From Euptelea pleiosperma (taxonomy: Eukaryota > Streptophyta > Magnoliopsida > Ranunculales > Eupteleaceae): a stretch of DNA of 64,000 nucleotides. The notes beneath the pieces are model-generated. The model had not been told where the DNA came from. It ran no database searches and saw nothing but the letters and a program-made list of their open reading frames with translations. A program made the translations under genes and the position numbers. The number at the start of each line of letters is the position of its first letter. Positions within the stretch are counted from its first letter, which is position 1. Where the stretch lies: positions 12,208,138 through 12,272,137 of the forward strand of contig CM068544.1 of NCBI GenBank assembly GCA_035048495.1. Direction: 5' to 3'. Below, in pieces: positions 32,067 through 42,318 of this stretch.

Positions 32067-32076
32067 TGGCGCCGTT
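32067..32076 (+). promoter_or_regulatory. Primer binding site of element 5, split by LTR-f
   Basis: TGGCGCCGTT is interrupted here by LTR-f and resumes after the duplicated CCGTT as GCCGCTCGGG at 60285. Rejoined it matches the tRNA-Asp 3' end. The insertion duplicated CCGTT, so part of the primer site is present at both ends of LTR-f. Confidence 0.85.
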
Positions 32077-32451
32077 TGAAAGTAAGGTTTTTTCGTGTCA
32101 TCAATTCGGAAACCTTAACTTCAACAATATTTGTAAAATCCGATTATCTGCAAAATGTAACTTGTATAGCAGTACGTATCGGATGTCGATCTGCACTCGG
32201 TGTGAGTTAGCGCAATAAAGAATTAAAACTGACAAATAATATACAGAGAGAAATGAGAATTGTGGAAAGATGAGAGGGGCGAGTCAATTTAAAATATCTT
32301 TAGTTTGAGATCCAGAGAACAATAAATTAATAAAAAATCAAATTTCATTAATCATCGAAGAGTGCGTACATTAATCAAAATAACAGAAATAAAGAAAGCA
32401 TGTAAAGGGTTGAGAGATGAAGAGGTAAGGGAAAGAAACGTCCATTGAAAT
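32077..32451 (-). mobile_element. LTR-f, piece 1 (reverse; LTR end)
   Basis: Starts TGAAAGTAAGG (reversed LTR end) after TSD CCGTT (32072-32076). It resembles the end of the element 3 5' LTR (GTATAGCAGTACGTATCGGATG, GTGTGAGTTAGCGC). Interrupted by LTR-g. Confidence 0.85.
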
Positions 32452-35142
32452 TGAAAGTAGGTTTTTTCCGCGTCGTTGGTTACGGAAACCCTAATTTCAA
32501 CACATTTGTAATTTGATCCGCATTTTAATCCTGCAAAATATAAACTTTTGTATAGGGATTCGTGTCGGATGTCGATCCGCACTCGGGGGTTAAGTCATGC
32601 AATTCATGAACATGAAATGACGGATTTATCTCAGAAATTGTGGTGGGGTGAGAATGGTTAAGCGATTTAAAATATGCTTAGTGATTTTTAGAGAGAGAAA
32701 TTGCCACAAACAACCAAAAACACAAAAGTAAACTAACAAACGTAAAAATAACAATTTTATTCATCCTCGATGAGTTCTTACAAATCAAATTAAATTCAAA
32801 AACAATCTAGAAAGCTATAAACAAATTTAATCTAGAGAGAGAAAGATAGGTTGTAGAGAGAGAAATGAACTAGACTTAGAGAGAGAAAAAGATCATAAGA
32901 AAGAAAAAGAGATTAGGATCTAGAGAGATTAACTAGAGGGAGAAAAAGGAACAGTGAAAAGAGAGAGAGAGGAAATACCTTCGGACATCTTACCTGCGGG
33001 GATGAGGATTGGCCAGCAAGAAGAAGATTAACCGTAAGCAAATCATATGCTGCCCGGTGCCTTAGAGGATGGTACAAATGATGAAGGCGTGGTTGGAAGG
33101 TGGGGAAGGCTTGCTGCACGTTGGTGGTGGATTGAGATGTTGTATGCTGAGACGGGCAGCAAGGATGTTGCCTGTGCAACAGGTGGATCGTGGTATCAGC
33201 CACGTGGTGGAGCGCTTGAAAGAGGAGGTGTCGCACCACAGACCACCGTAAGGACGAGATGAGGGCGGACTAGTACTGTAAGGTGCTACTAAAGTTGACT
33301 GGAGGAAGGACCTAGCAACTCAAGTTGCAGGTTTTGGAGCCCGAACTTCCACGGTGGTATTGGCGGTGTGGTGTGCATGCAGGCGAGAGGAAGGAGCAGT
33401 GGTGACGGTGGTGGTTGCCGATGCTCATTGCAGGTGAGGAAGAAGTGGGAGCAGGCGGTGCAAGCTGGCTGGAATTGCAGCAGCTTGAGGAATGGTTGTT
33501 TTTGTTTTTTGTTGGTGGAAGATGAGGAGCAGGGGCGGAGCTAATGCTAACGGTGCAGCAGAAGATGGAAGTGCTGCTTGGTGCATTAAGGAGGCAGCAG
33601 GTTGCTGTGCAGGTTTCCGGCGAGCTTCTCACCGTAGGAGATGACCGGAGTTGCACCTGCAACTCCAGTGAAATTAAAGAAGAAGAAGAAGAAGAAGAAG
33701 GAAAAGAAGAAGAAGAAGAAGAAGAAGATGTGCTGTGGAGGGAAGTAAAAGCACTAGATGCTCCGGCGAGATGTTGCAGGTCGGTGGAGCTTCCAAAGGA
33801 GAGGCGGTGAGAGGTGGCGCTCACGGTCTGCACCCTTTCAGATCGTGAAACCACAGTAAGGTGGACGTACAGGGCAGGAACAAAGTAGCATTGAGGAGGA
33901 GCAGCCGCTGGCTACCGTCAAGGCGTAGAGAAAGAAGAGATTGGCATCCGGTGCTTGGAGATAACTAGTCCGTGATGAAGAAGAAAGCGTGGAGAAGAAG
34001 AGAATGAGAAAAAAAGAATGAGAGGAGGAAGGGTAGAACATGGGGGAAGGTTTTGGGGGGAGAGAAAGGAGTAGAAAGGAGGGGGATTAGGGTTCCAAAG
34101 AACCCTTCTCCTTCCCCTTTTAAAGCTCCCTAGTTTCCATTAATGGAAATTAGGGAATTTTTGAAATAAAAAAATATTTTTTTGTTTTGTTTTTTTTTTT
34201 TTTTTTTAAGTAAAAATTACTTTTCTTTGGGGAATGTCCCCTTTAAGTGGACCCCCCATTTTTAAAATTTAATTAAAATTATTTTGAAATTCACGGGGTC
34301 CACTAACTGGTCGGACAGCGGGTCGATGATGATGGGCCTGGCTATTGGCCCACATGGATTGATGATGTCCATCGTCTCACAAGATGATGTGACAGACAGT
34401 CTGATGGCGATCGAATGGATGGTGACTTGATTGGGACCCAGATTGATAGATCGACGGATTTAGAGAGATCCAACGGTCAGAAAGCTAAGGGAGATGAGAT
34501 AGAGCCGATGGGCAGGAGTTCTGGAGTTAGGTCAGTAGATTCGAGGACCGAGAGATGAAGAGAGAGAGAGAATAAGGAGAGATGCGAGAGAAAATATCAG
34601 AAAATGGAGATAAAAGTATTGGCAGAGGGTCTGGAACCCTGGTCTTCACTGTGACCATCCTCACGCTTCTCCAGTAGAGTAGACTATCATTCCTTACTGA
34701 CTCATGTGGCTTTAAACGCTTTGGTCCGTCTTTTGGTCATTGGCTCTCCTACTCTCTTCGTTCTTTGGGCTGGCCTTTTGGTCCTCTTATTCAGCCCATA
34801 TTTGGCCCATATCTTCTAGTCATGGCAAGTGGGCTCTTTAAGCTTTGATAATGGGCTTTCTTGATCAATGTGGGCTCGCAAGTCTCGAGAATTGTCCCAT
34901 CGGGGTTTCCTACGACAGAAGAAGCGGCGCGTAATGAGACTCTATCAGAATGACTTCATGTCTAGACTTCCGAAAATGTGTTTAATGCATGCAAATATAC
35001 CATTTCGTCCAGAAAAGTGTGTTCTACGCAACAACAGAGACTCTTACGTGGAAAAGTAGATAAATAGAGCATTTTAACGTAGGAGAATGCAATAACGCTA
35101 AAAGGATAATTGCTTAAAATAAGCACTTTTGAGCGAATATCA
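32452..35142 (-). mobile_element. Solo LTR-g (2,691 bp, reverse), in LTR-f
   Basis: TGAAAGTAGG to GCGAATATCA. Flanks are GAAAT (32447-32451) and CAAAT (35143-35147), a duplication with one difference. Contains AG-rich tracts (32830-32970), a GTTGCAG hairpin (33645-33668, one mismatch), a short GAA run (33675-33728), GGGTTC/GAACCC and a CTAGTTTCCATTAATGGAAATTAG palindrome near 34092-34156 (promoter region) and the LTR-antisense ORF (34868-35059). Other ORFs are low-complexity. Confidence 0.85.
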
Positions 35143-36455
35143 CAAATCTCAGAGCTAAGGGCACTACCGATCAAGAAGAGAACCTTCCAAATTTCTTGGA
35201 ATGCTGCTCAATCGAGAGAAGGGGTAAGGGAAAGAAACTTCCATTGAAATCTCAGAGCTAAGGGCGCTACCGATCAAGAAGAGGATCGTCCAAGACTTCG
35301 ATGAATGCTTCAATCGTGGAGAAGGGTTTTGACAGAGAAGCATCCCATGACCTTTGGAGCTAAGGGCGCTACCGATCAAGAAGAGGATCGTCCAAATTTC
35401 ATGGAATGCTGCTCAATCATGGAATCCACATCGGATCTTACCGGCCAACAAGGTAGATGTGAATTGGCAAATGTACAATAATGTGCCCTAAGAAGCTCAC
35501 CTTTTCACTCGCCGAAAGGAGTCTGCCAAGTGAATAAGCGATCAACCTGAGAATGTAGAAAGATGACCTAAAGAGAGAAAATGGATTTAGAGAGAGAAAT
35601 CTCACTCTAGAGAGAGAACACAGGTTTAGGGATGTCACGTCCCTTCCATGTCGTCTAGAGAGAGAGGAGATCTAAAGAGAGATAAGGTGGAAGGTAGAGA
35701 GAGAAAGTCACTAACTCTAGAGAGAGAAAGTAAGGGTTTAAGACACAGGTTTAGGGATGAGACGTGCCTTCCATGTCCATTAGAGAAAGAGAGAAAATGA
35801 AATGTAGAGAGAGAAACTAGGATTTTTAGAGAGAGAAGAGAAATCCTAGAGAGAGAAAGTAAGAGAAGAGAGAGAAACTCACCATTATGCACTTACCTTG
35901 ATCGGATCGGCCAATGAACGGATGGAGGGGGATCGGCCAATGAACGAATGGAGGGGAATCGGCCAATGATTTCATGCCCAAGGGAAGAGGCCGTGGTTAT
36001 GAAGTACCCGATGAGAGGTATGGCCAAGTGGTTGTTGGTAGCGTGCAAGGAGATGGTGCATGTGGTGCACTAAAGGGAAAGAGGGGTGCTGTCCATGTGA
36101 GCACGCTAGTGGTTGTCGATCGAGTAGATGGTGGTTCACACATGAAGGAGAACAACACGTGGGTTGCTCATGGTCACGGCCGAAGAGAGAACATTGCTGG
36201 TCTGTTGGCCACGAAGTTAGAGGTTTGTGGTTGCTGGCTAGCACGTCATGAGCAGGGCATGGAAGGAGAGGTCTTGACTTACGGCCATCATGAGTTACAG
36301 ACCTGAGTTGCAAGTCCATCAAGAGGAGACCACAGTGGTCCAATGAGGGTTGACCAACCCAAGGTAGCAATGTGGTGTTGACCACGGCTTAAGGAAAGAG
36401 TCCACGGTGGAGGTCCTGCTACGTGGAATAGAAAAGGGTTGTTGTCCATGGTCTG
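35143..36455 (-). mobile_element. LTR-f, piece 2 (reverse)
   Basis: Continues LTR-f after LTR-g. It holds three reverse copies of the CTAAGGGCGCTACCGATCAA repeat (35150-35420), the CCGGCCAACAAGGTAGATGTGAATTGGC block shared with element 3 (25260-25310) and AG-rich tracts with the ATGGAAGG...GTCACGTCCCTTCCATGTC block. Interrupted at 36455 by element 4. ORFs at 35972-36385 are unsupported. Confidence 0.85.
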
Positions 36456-37503
36456 TGAAATTAGGATTTTTCCGCGTCGTTGGTTACGGAAACCCTAGAT
36501 CTCAACAATATTTGTAATTTCTCCGATTTGGTTCACTTAATCTGCAAAAATGCAGACTTGCACAGTGGCTCGTGTCGGGTATCTTCCGCACTCGGGGTTA
36601 GGGCAAATAAAGAACAAATTAAGGGAAATATGCTTAGAAATGATGGCACAATGAAGAAAGATATTTCAATTAAATTTAATAATTCATCAAGTGTTTACAA
36701 AAATTGAATCAAATAAAACAAACTAATATTTAATCCTAGAAAGCAATGAGAGTAGAGAGAGAAAATGGGGGTTTTAGAGAGAAAAGGCAATGTAGAGAGA
36801 AAAATTAGAGAAAACAACGATTTAGAGAGAGAAAATCTATGAGAGAGAAAGAGAGGGAAAATGAGAATTTAGAGAGAGAACAAAGTAATGAGAGGGTTTA
36901 AAGATAGAAAGAGAAAGAGGAAAGAGATTCACCTTAAGCTCTCACCTTTTGATTCGATCCACGGATGAAAAGAAAGTCCACTAAGTGGTTGCATGTGTTG
37001 CACCACGGGGTGGTCTTTGATGCACTGTTGCTGACCGTGTGGTAGGATGGTGATGCAGAGACGTGGAATGAAGCAAATGGTGACCGGAGAAGAAGGTGTA
37101 GAACTTATGCCAAGGACGAAGTGGATCTAGAGGTGCACTTGACTTGCAGCGGCAAGGAAGTGACCGTTGGAGCTTGCAAGTGGTGATGGAGAGTGCTCGA
37201 CGTACTGGCAAAGGGAGGAGCAACACGTTGCAGGTGGTGCAGGGCGAAGGGTTTGTAGGCTAAACAAGAACCCAGCAACACTTGAGGAGTTTCAATGCTG
37301 GTTTGAAGAGGGAGGCGTTGAAGGTGATGTGTGCTAACGGTGGTGAGTTGAGGGGCAGCAGAACCGGTGGAGAAGGTGATGATGGAGTGCAGGTTGCAGG
37401 GATACTGACACTCGAAGGTTTTAGGCATTGAAGGCAGCCCGAAGGAATGGTGTTGCAGTGGCTGCAAGGAAGATGGGAGGCGGAGCAGCAGGTGAGATGG
37501 TGA

Positions 37504-37528
37504 CCGGAGTTGCAGGCTGCAACTCCGG
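37504..37528. repeat. GTTGCAG dyad hairpin in element 4 LTR
   Basis: CCGGAGTTGCAG, G, CTGCAACTCCGG. Others in the same LTR lie at 37646-37671 and 38483-38507. The other LTR has all three at 50479-50503, 50621-50646 and 51458-51482. Confidence 0.9.
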
Positions 37529-37894
37529 TTGGGGACGTTAGAAGTGGTGAAGATGAAAAGAAAAACAAAGGAGAAGGAGAGGAGATTGGTAAAGGGGCTT
37601 GCTGGTTTTAATGGAGAGCACGGTGGTGTGCTGTGGGGACGATCGCCGGAGTTGCAAGTCTGCAACTCTGGTAGCTTTGAAGAAGTATAAGAAGAGAAGA
37701 AGGAAATCTGAGGAAGAGAAAAGGATCTCTTACCGTTGTAGCCTGATGGAGATGTGAAGGAGAAGAGGAGATCACTGTGGTGGATCAACTCCGGTCAGAG
37801 TTGCATTAGGTGTGGTGATCGTTAGTGGCTATGACGGTGATTTTTAGGGGCATTGCTGGTGTGGCTGCAAAGAAGATGACCGCTAGAAGGAGGT

Positions 37895-38368
37895 GGAGGC
37901 TTGCACGGTTGCTGGTTCGCACAGCTACCAAACCGTGGGTTGCTGCTGTGCAAATAAGATGAAGGTGGCTTATGGAGGGGAGCAAGATGAAAACGGTGGT
38001 GAGAGAGGCGTTGCAGGTAGAGGAAACGGACTGGAGTATGGAGGGGTGTGCTGGTTCACTGTGCAACCAACAAGCATGAGAAAGAAAGAGAATGATTGAG
38101 AGAAGAAGGGAGAGAGAAATAGAAGCTAGGGGGAGGCTTGCACGGTTGCTGGTTCGCACAGCTACCAAACCATGGGTTGCTGCTGTGCAAATAAGATGAA
38201 GGTGGCTTATGGAGGGGAACAAGATGAAAACGGTGGTGAGAGAGGCGTTGCAGGTAGAGGAAATGGACTGGAGTATGGAGGGGTGTGCTGGTTCACTGTG
38301 CAACCAACAAGCATGAGAAAGAAAGAGAATGATTGAGAGAAGAAGGGAGAGAGAAATAGAAGCTAGGG
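37895..38368 (-). repeat. 237-bp tandem duplication in element 4 LTRs
   Basis: Two head-to-tail copies, nearly identical, beginning GGAGGCTTGCACGG. Present in both LTRs (second pair 50870-51343), so it arose before this insertion. It accounts for the internally repetitive 165-aa ORFs on the - strand. Confidence 0.9.
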
Positions 38369-38804
38369 GGAGGGAACCGTACGTGAAACCCGCCCAGACG
38401 TGCTGGCGAGTTTGTTAGAGGATTAGGAGAGGAACGAGGAGCAACACAGGGGGTAGCTGGTGATACTTGCTGGTTGCGCCGGCCGGAGTTGCAGGTTGCA
38501 ACTCCGGTGAGAGAAGAAAAAAAGAAAGAAGAAGAAGATGAAGGAGAAGCAGAAGCTTTCGCCGGTTTTTAATGGATTGTGAATGGCAGGTTGCTGGTCT
38601 TTAGAACAGCAAACCGTGAGAGGTTTCCCGGAGATGATGGGGAGATCACCGGAATTAATGGAATGGGATGGAGTTCGTGGTGAAGACCACAGTGGTGCGT
38701 GCTAAGAGAAATAAGAGCGTGGGCAGGGGGTGCAAACGTTCCTCTTTTTCTTCTTCACGGATGGAGAGCAACTCTTGGAAGCGGGAATGGAGGTGGCTTG
38801 CAAC

Positions 38805-38831
38805 AATTCCGGCGAGCTTCTCGCCGGAATT
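38805..38831. repeat. Perfect hairpin AATTCCGGCGAG/CTCGCCGGAATT
   Basis: 12-bp arms with a CTT loop, repeated in the other LTR at 51780-51806. It shares the CCGG core with the GTTGCAG family but not the GTTGCAG part. Confidence 0.9.
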
Positions 38832-38985
38832 AATGGTGAGAAGGTGTGATACACCAAGGAGAAGGAGCACACGTAGGTATTTCTTGTTAGCAATCTTGTT
38901 TCTTGGAGGGTTTAGAGGATGGAGATAGGTTTAGGAGAAGAAGAGGTTGGAAAGAATAGAGGGGGGAGGGAACCAAACTTCTAAG

Positions 38986-39008
38986 GGAACCGTGGGTTCC
39001 TCTTATAG
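38986..39008 (-). promoter_or_regulatory. Likely core promoter of element 4 LTR
   Basis: On the - strand: CTATAAGA (39008-39001), then GGAACC-CAC-GGTTCC (39000-38986). This is the same order, TATA-like box then palindrome, as in LTR-a and LTR-d, but with different sequence. The other LTR has it 12,975 bp to the right. Confidence 0.5.
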
Positions 39009-40360
39009 TTTTTAGGAGAGGAGTAGTGACTAGGAGAGAGAATTGTGGAATTAGTTGGAGAGGTTGAGGGAGAATTGGTCTTGTGAAGACCATTTCTCTC
39101 TCAAGCAAAGGTGGTGTGGGCTTCTAAGGATTGGGCTTTAGGCCATGAGGTTATTGGGTTATGAATCCATAGGCCTTGGGCTATTAAATGGGTAGGTCCA
39201 AGGCCATAGAGTTGGGCCAAGGAAATTGCCACATGTCGGCCAGTGGGCCACAGCGATAATGGACCGAAGGATTGGGTATGGGTCATGGGCATGGGCATGG
39301 GCTCAAGGATAAGCGCCCCTAATGGGCCAAATGGATATGGGCCTCTTGTGAGGCCATGGGTTAGGGTGCGTTTGGCCGGTAGGGAAAAAAATGGTAAATG
39401 AGCCCAAAACACCATGGGCTCTAGGACGGGTTACAAGGCCGTGGGCTTCCAATTTGCTTGTGGGCCACTTGGCCATGGGGGCTGTTATATGATGGAACTA
39501 TGATAATTGGATGAGATGAGGTGGTGGTTTGACTCGGTCCACAATTGGCAGACCGTAGGATCTGGAGAGATCCAACGGTCAGATGAATGATCTAACGGTC
39601 GAATTGAAGATCTAACGGTAGAAGAACTATGAGAGATGGAATAAAGCTAAAGGAGAGAAGATATAAGGTTAGATGATGGAGATCAGAGAGTTATGATGAT
39701 CGATCTGAGGATCGGATGGTAGATCTGGGGATCTAATGGTAGGATGAGATGATCTATGGGTTAGATATCAGAGTCTAGAGAGATGGAGAGAGAATTAGGA
39801 GAGAGGATAGAGAAAATAATACAAAATAAAGGCAAAAGAGCTGGCGGAGGGTCATGAACCCTGATCTTCAATGTAATCTTCTGTCGGTTTCACCAATTAT
39901 GTAAGCCGTCATTTTATGTCAGTTGGTGCGACTTTGAATCACTTTGGCCCGTCTCTTGGTCTTCAGCTTTTCCTTTCTCTTGGTTCTTTCTCTGGCTCTA
40001 CGATCCTCTGACTTGACCCGTACTTGGCCGGTCTCTTCTTGTCATAGCTTGTTGACTCCTTAAGCTTTGATATTAGGCTTCTATGGTTGATCGTGGGCCC
40101 GCAAGTCTCTAAAATCGCCCGACTGGGTTTCCTGCGAGAGAAAAGCACGTAATGAGACTTAATCAAAATGGCTTCATATCTAGACTATCTGAAATGCGTA
40201 TATTTCATGCAAATAGTCGATTTTCGTTTAAAGATTGCGCTCTACGCATTGGAAGAAACTCTTACGTGAAAAGGTCGACGAAAAGACAAGTTTTGCGTAG
40301 GAGAATGCGACATCGCTATAAGGATAATGGCTTAAAATAAGCACTTTTGAGCGAATATCA

Positions 40361-40375
40361 CAACCCCCAACTAGC
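40361..40375 (-). promoter_or_regulatory. Polypurine tract, element 4
   Basis: CAACCCCCAACTAGC on the + strand, so GCTAGTTGGGGGTTG in sense, directly before the 3' LTR. Confidence 0.85.
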
Positions 40376-42318
40376 ATATTGACAATCCTTGGCAATTATT
40401 GCGAAATAAGTGAGCTAAAAAGGGCTTAGCAGAACATGCTAGAAAACTTATTTGCATTACTCAGAAAAATTCCGTTTTGTCCGATTATTTCAAGGATGCA
40501 AGAAATCATTCACAAATTAGAACTAATCAGCAAAATACAACACTTCTACAAATGGACCTTCAAACAAAAGATTACTCAGACTCAGTGTGTGTGTGTTCAA
40601 CATCATCCTTATCTGGTAGTAGAGATATTTGGATCTCCTTAGAGAATCTATGCCTCGACCTCAATCCTCACTTGTATACCACTCAGAAGTGAATCACTCA
40701 GAAATGGTTTTATACTTTTCTCTCAAACTATATGTGAGGAGATGAATATAAAAACTGGCAAACGTCTCACATATATAGTTCTTGAATGGAGGATATAAGA
40801 AGATTTAAGATCTCATGATTGGAATGTCATATCACTTAAGAATGTCGGATCAAACTCTATAATTTCTCTTTTCTCCATTCTCCACACTTGATGATGGTAC
40901 AAATCTAGAATCAAATAGGACTTATATAGGTTATATTAAGGCTTAGGATAGGTTCAGAAAAGAAGGATATTCTGGTATTCAAAAATTCTGAGAGGATATC
41001 TCACTATTCTTTGCAATTTTTTTCAAGGGTAATATTTCCTTGATTTTTCTTCTTTCCTTTCTCCAATTTTTGTCTTTTTGGATATTCTTCAACCTTTTTC
41101 AAATTCTTTTTTCTTTCGTTCTTTTTTTTTTTCTGATCATGTTTCTTTTCAGCACAAACCATTTGTTTTCTTTTCTTTTCTTGGTGTAATCATACCAAAT
41201 ACTCTTTGATCCCTCTCAGAAGTAGGTTATCGTATTGAACTCTTTTTTGGGATTGGGTTTTTGGTTGATGGGTTTAACAAGAAAAGGTTTTCATCAAAAG
41301 GCTCAAAAATAGTTTCTAATGGTATAGATGTTTAGGGAAGCTAAAAAGTCTGATTGGTTAGAAAGATGGCCTATATCATTTTCTAGGGTTTGTACTTTCA
41401 TCTTCGATGTCTCGAATGGATATAGAGAAGGTTCTTTATGTAATAATCCGAATTTGATGTCGTTCTGAGTTCCATGACCAAAGCAAAGGTTAATGAGATC
41501 ACTCAATGGAAATATTTGGGGACTAGAAGAATTGTGAGTCATCTTGTGACTCAGAATAATTTTATTACCCTCAGAAATAATGAAAAGATCAAAAGCTTAC
41601 TAGGTTTGGTCTCCACAATTGTTCTTCTTGGATCTCTGGATAATCTAAACTTCGGATAATTCTGACGTTGATATGTGAACATTTTTGCTGAATCTGAGTT
41701 TTCAAAGATTTTTCAATCCACTGTAGTAATGTTTGCTTTCAAACTGAATGAAGAGCTAATAAATGATTTTTCAAAACAGACATCCTTTTCAATAAATAGA
41801 CTTTCCGAAAATTTTGTACTCATCATTGTAAAGGATTTGAAAAGCATTTCGAAAGTACTCAGAAAACTTTGTAAAACACAGGTTATCACCCCGAAATACA
41901 TCTTTTTCTCATTTTTCTCAAAAAAAAAAATTTTTTATTTTTTTTTTATTTTTTATTTTTTATTTTTTTAATGAAGACATGAGTTTTGATAAATCCCCAC
42001 CCCCAACTGAAATACAGCACCGTCCTCGGTGCTCAGACCGGGACAAAAATGTATGAAAACTCTGAATGTGATGCATGTTAGAGGAAGAGTTATACCAGTA
42101 TGGCTGAGATTTGGTGATACCTGATGGTAGTGAGAGGAATTGTACCTGTATAGCCATAATAATATATGAAATATAATATTTATGTATGAGACTCAATGAC
42201 TTCTAGGAATACCAGAATTGCCTTTCCGAAAGCGCTAAGTTTTATGTCTTCAGCCAGACACAACGGGGGTGAAATTCACCCCCAACTAAGTTGGAGCTCA
42301 GAGAGACTGATAGAAACA
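40376..42318 (-). mobile_element. Element 4 post-pol region (reverse), no env ORF
   Basis: About 1.9 kb. From the pol end toward the LTR: GGGGGTG/CACCCCC hairpin (42265-42283), AGCACC/GGTGCT hairpin (42016-42033) with CCCACCCCCAACTG beside it, T-rich low-complexity tract (41920-41970), small sense ORF (41303-41542), and a decayed antisense ORF (about 40590-40860, frameshift and stop, but ending MIGMSYHLRMSDQTL). No env-like protein of the size seen in some Athila elements. Confidence 0.8.
41303..41542 (-). CDS. Small conserved sense ORF, 79 aa, unknown function (element 4)
   Basis: Partner of 13840-14073 in element 2. Starts MTH within the TGAGTCA/TGACTCA palindrome (41535-41553). Shared stretches include NDIK, EPSLYP, VQTLEND and GH. 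It is not low-complexity, and lengths agree within two residues despite many substitutions. No recognised domain. It would need its own transcript, splicing or internal initiation, as it lies about 800 bp after pol. Elements 1 and 3 hold broken versions. Confidence 0.4.
   Translation of the reverse strand: MTHNSSSPQIFPLSDLINLCFGHGTQNDIKFGLLHKEPSLYPFETSKMKVQTLENDIGHLSNQSDFLASLNIYTIRNYF

Larger units (their letters stand above)
36456..40360 (-). mobile_element. Element 4 3' LTR (3,905 bp)
   Basis: TGAAATTAGG to GCGAATATCA. Contains AG tracts (36750-36930), three GTTGCAG hairpins (37504-37528, 37646-37671, 38483-38507), a 237-bp tandem duplication (37895-38368), a perfect 12-bp hairpin AATTCCGGCGAG/CTCGCCGGAATT (38805-38831), a TATA-like CTATAAGA with a GGAACC/GGTTCC palindrome beside it (38986-39008, reverse) and the GAGAGAA...TTCTCTC palindrome (about 39062-39099). 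ORFs, though repeated in both LTRs, are explained by recent duplication. Confidence 0.95.

Noticed and set aside
40376..42318. Env-like gene in element 4
   Set aside because: No ORF with signal peptide and membrane segments; only the 79-aa sense ORF and a decayed antisense ORF are seen.
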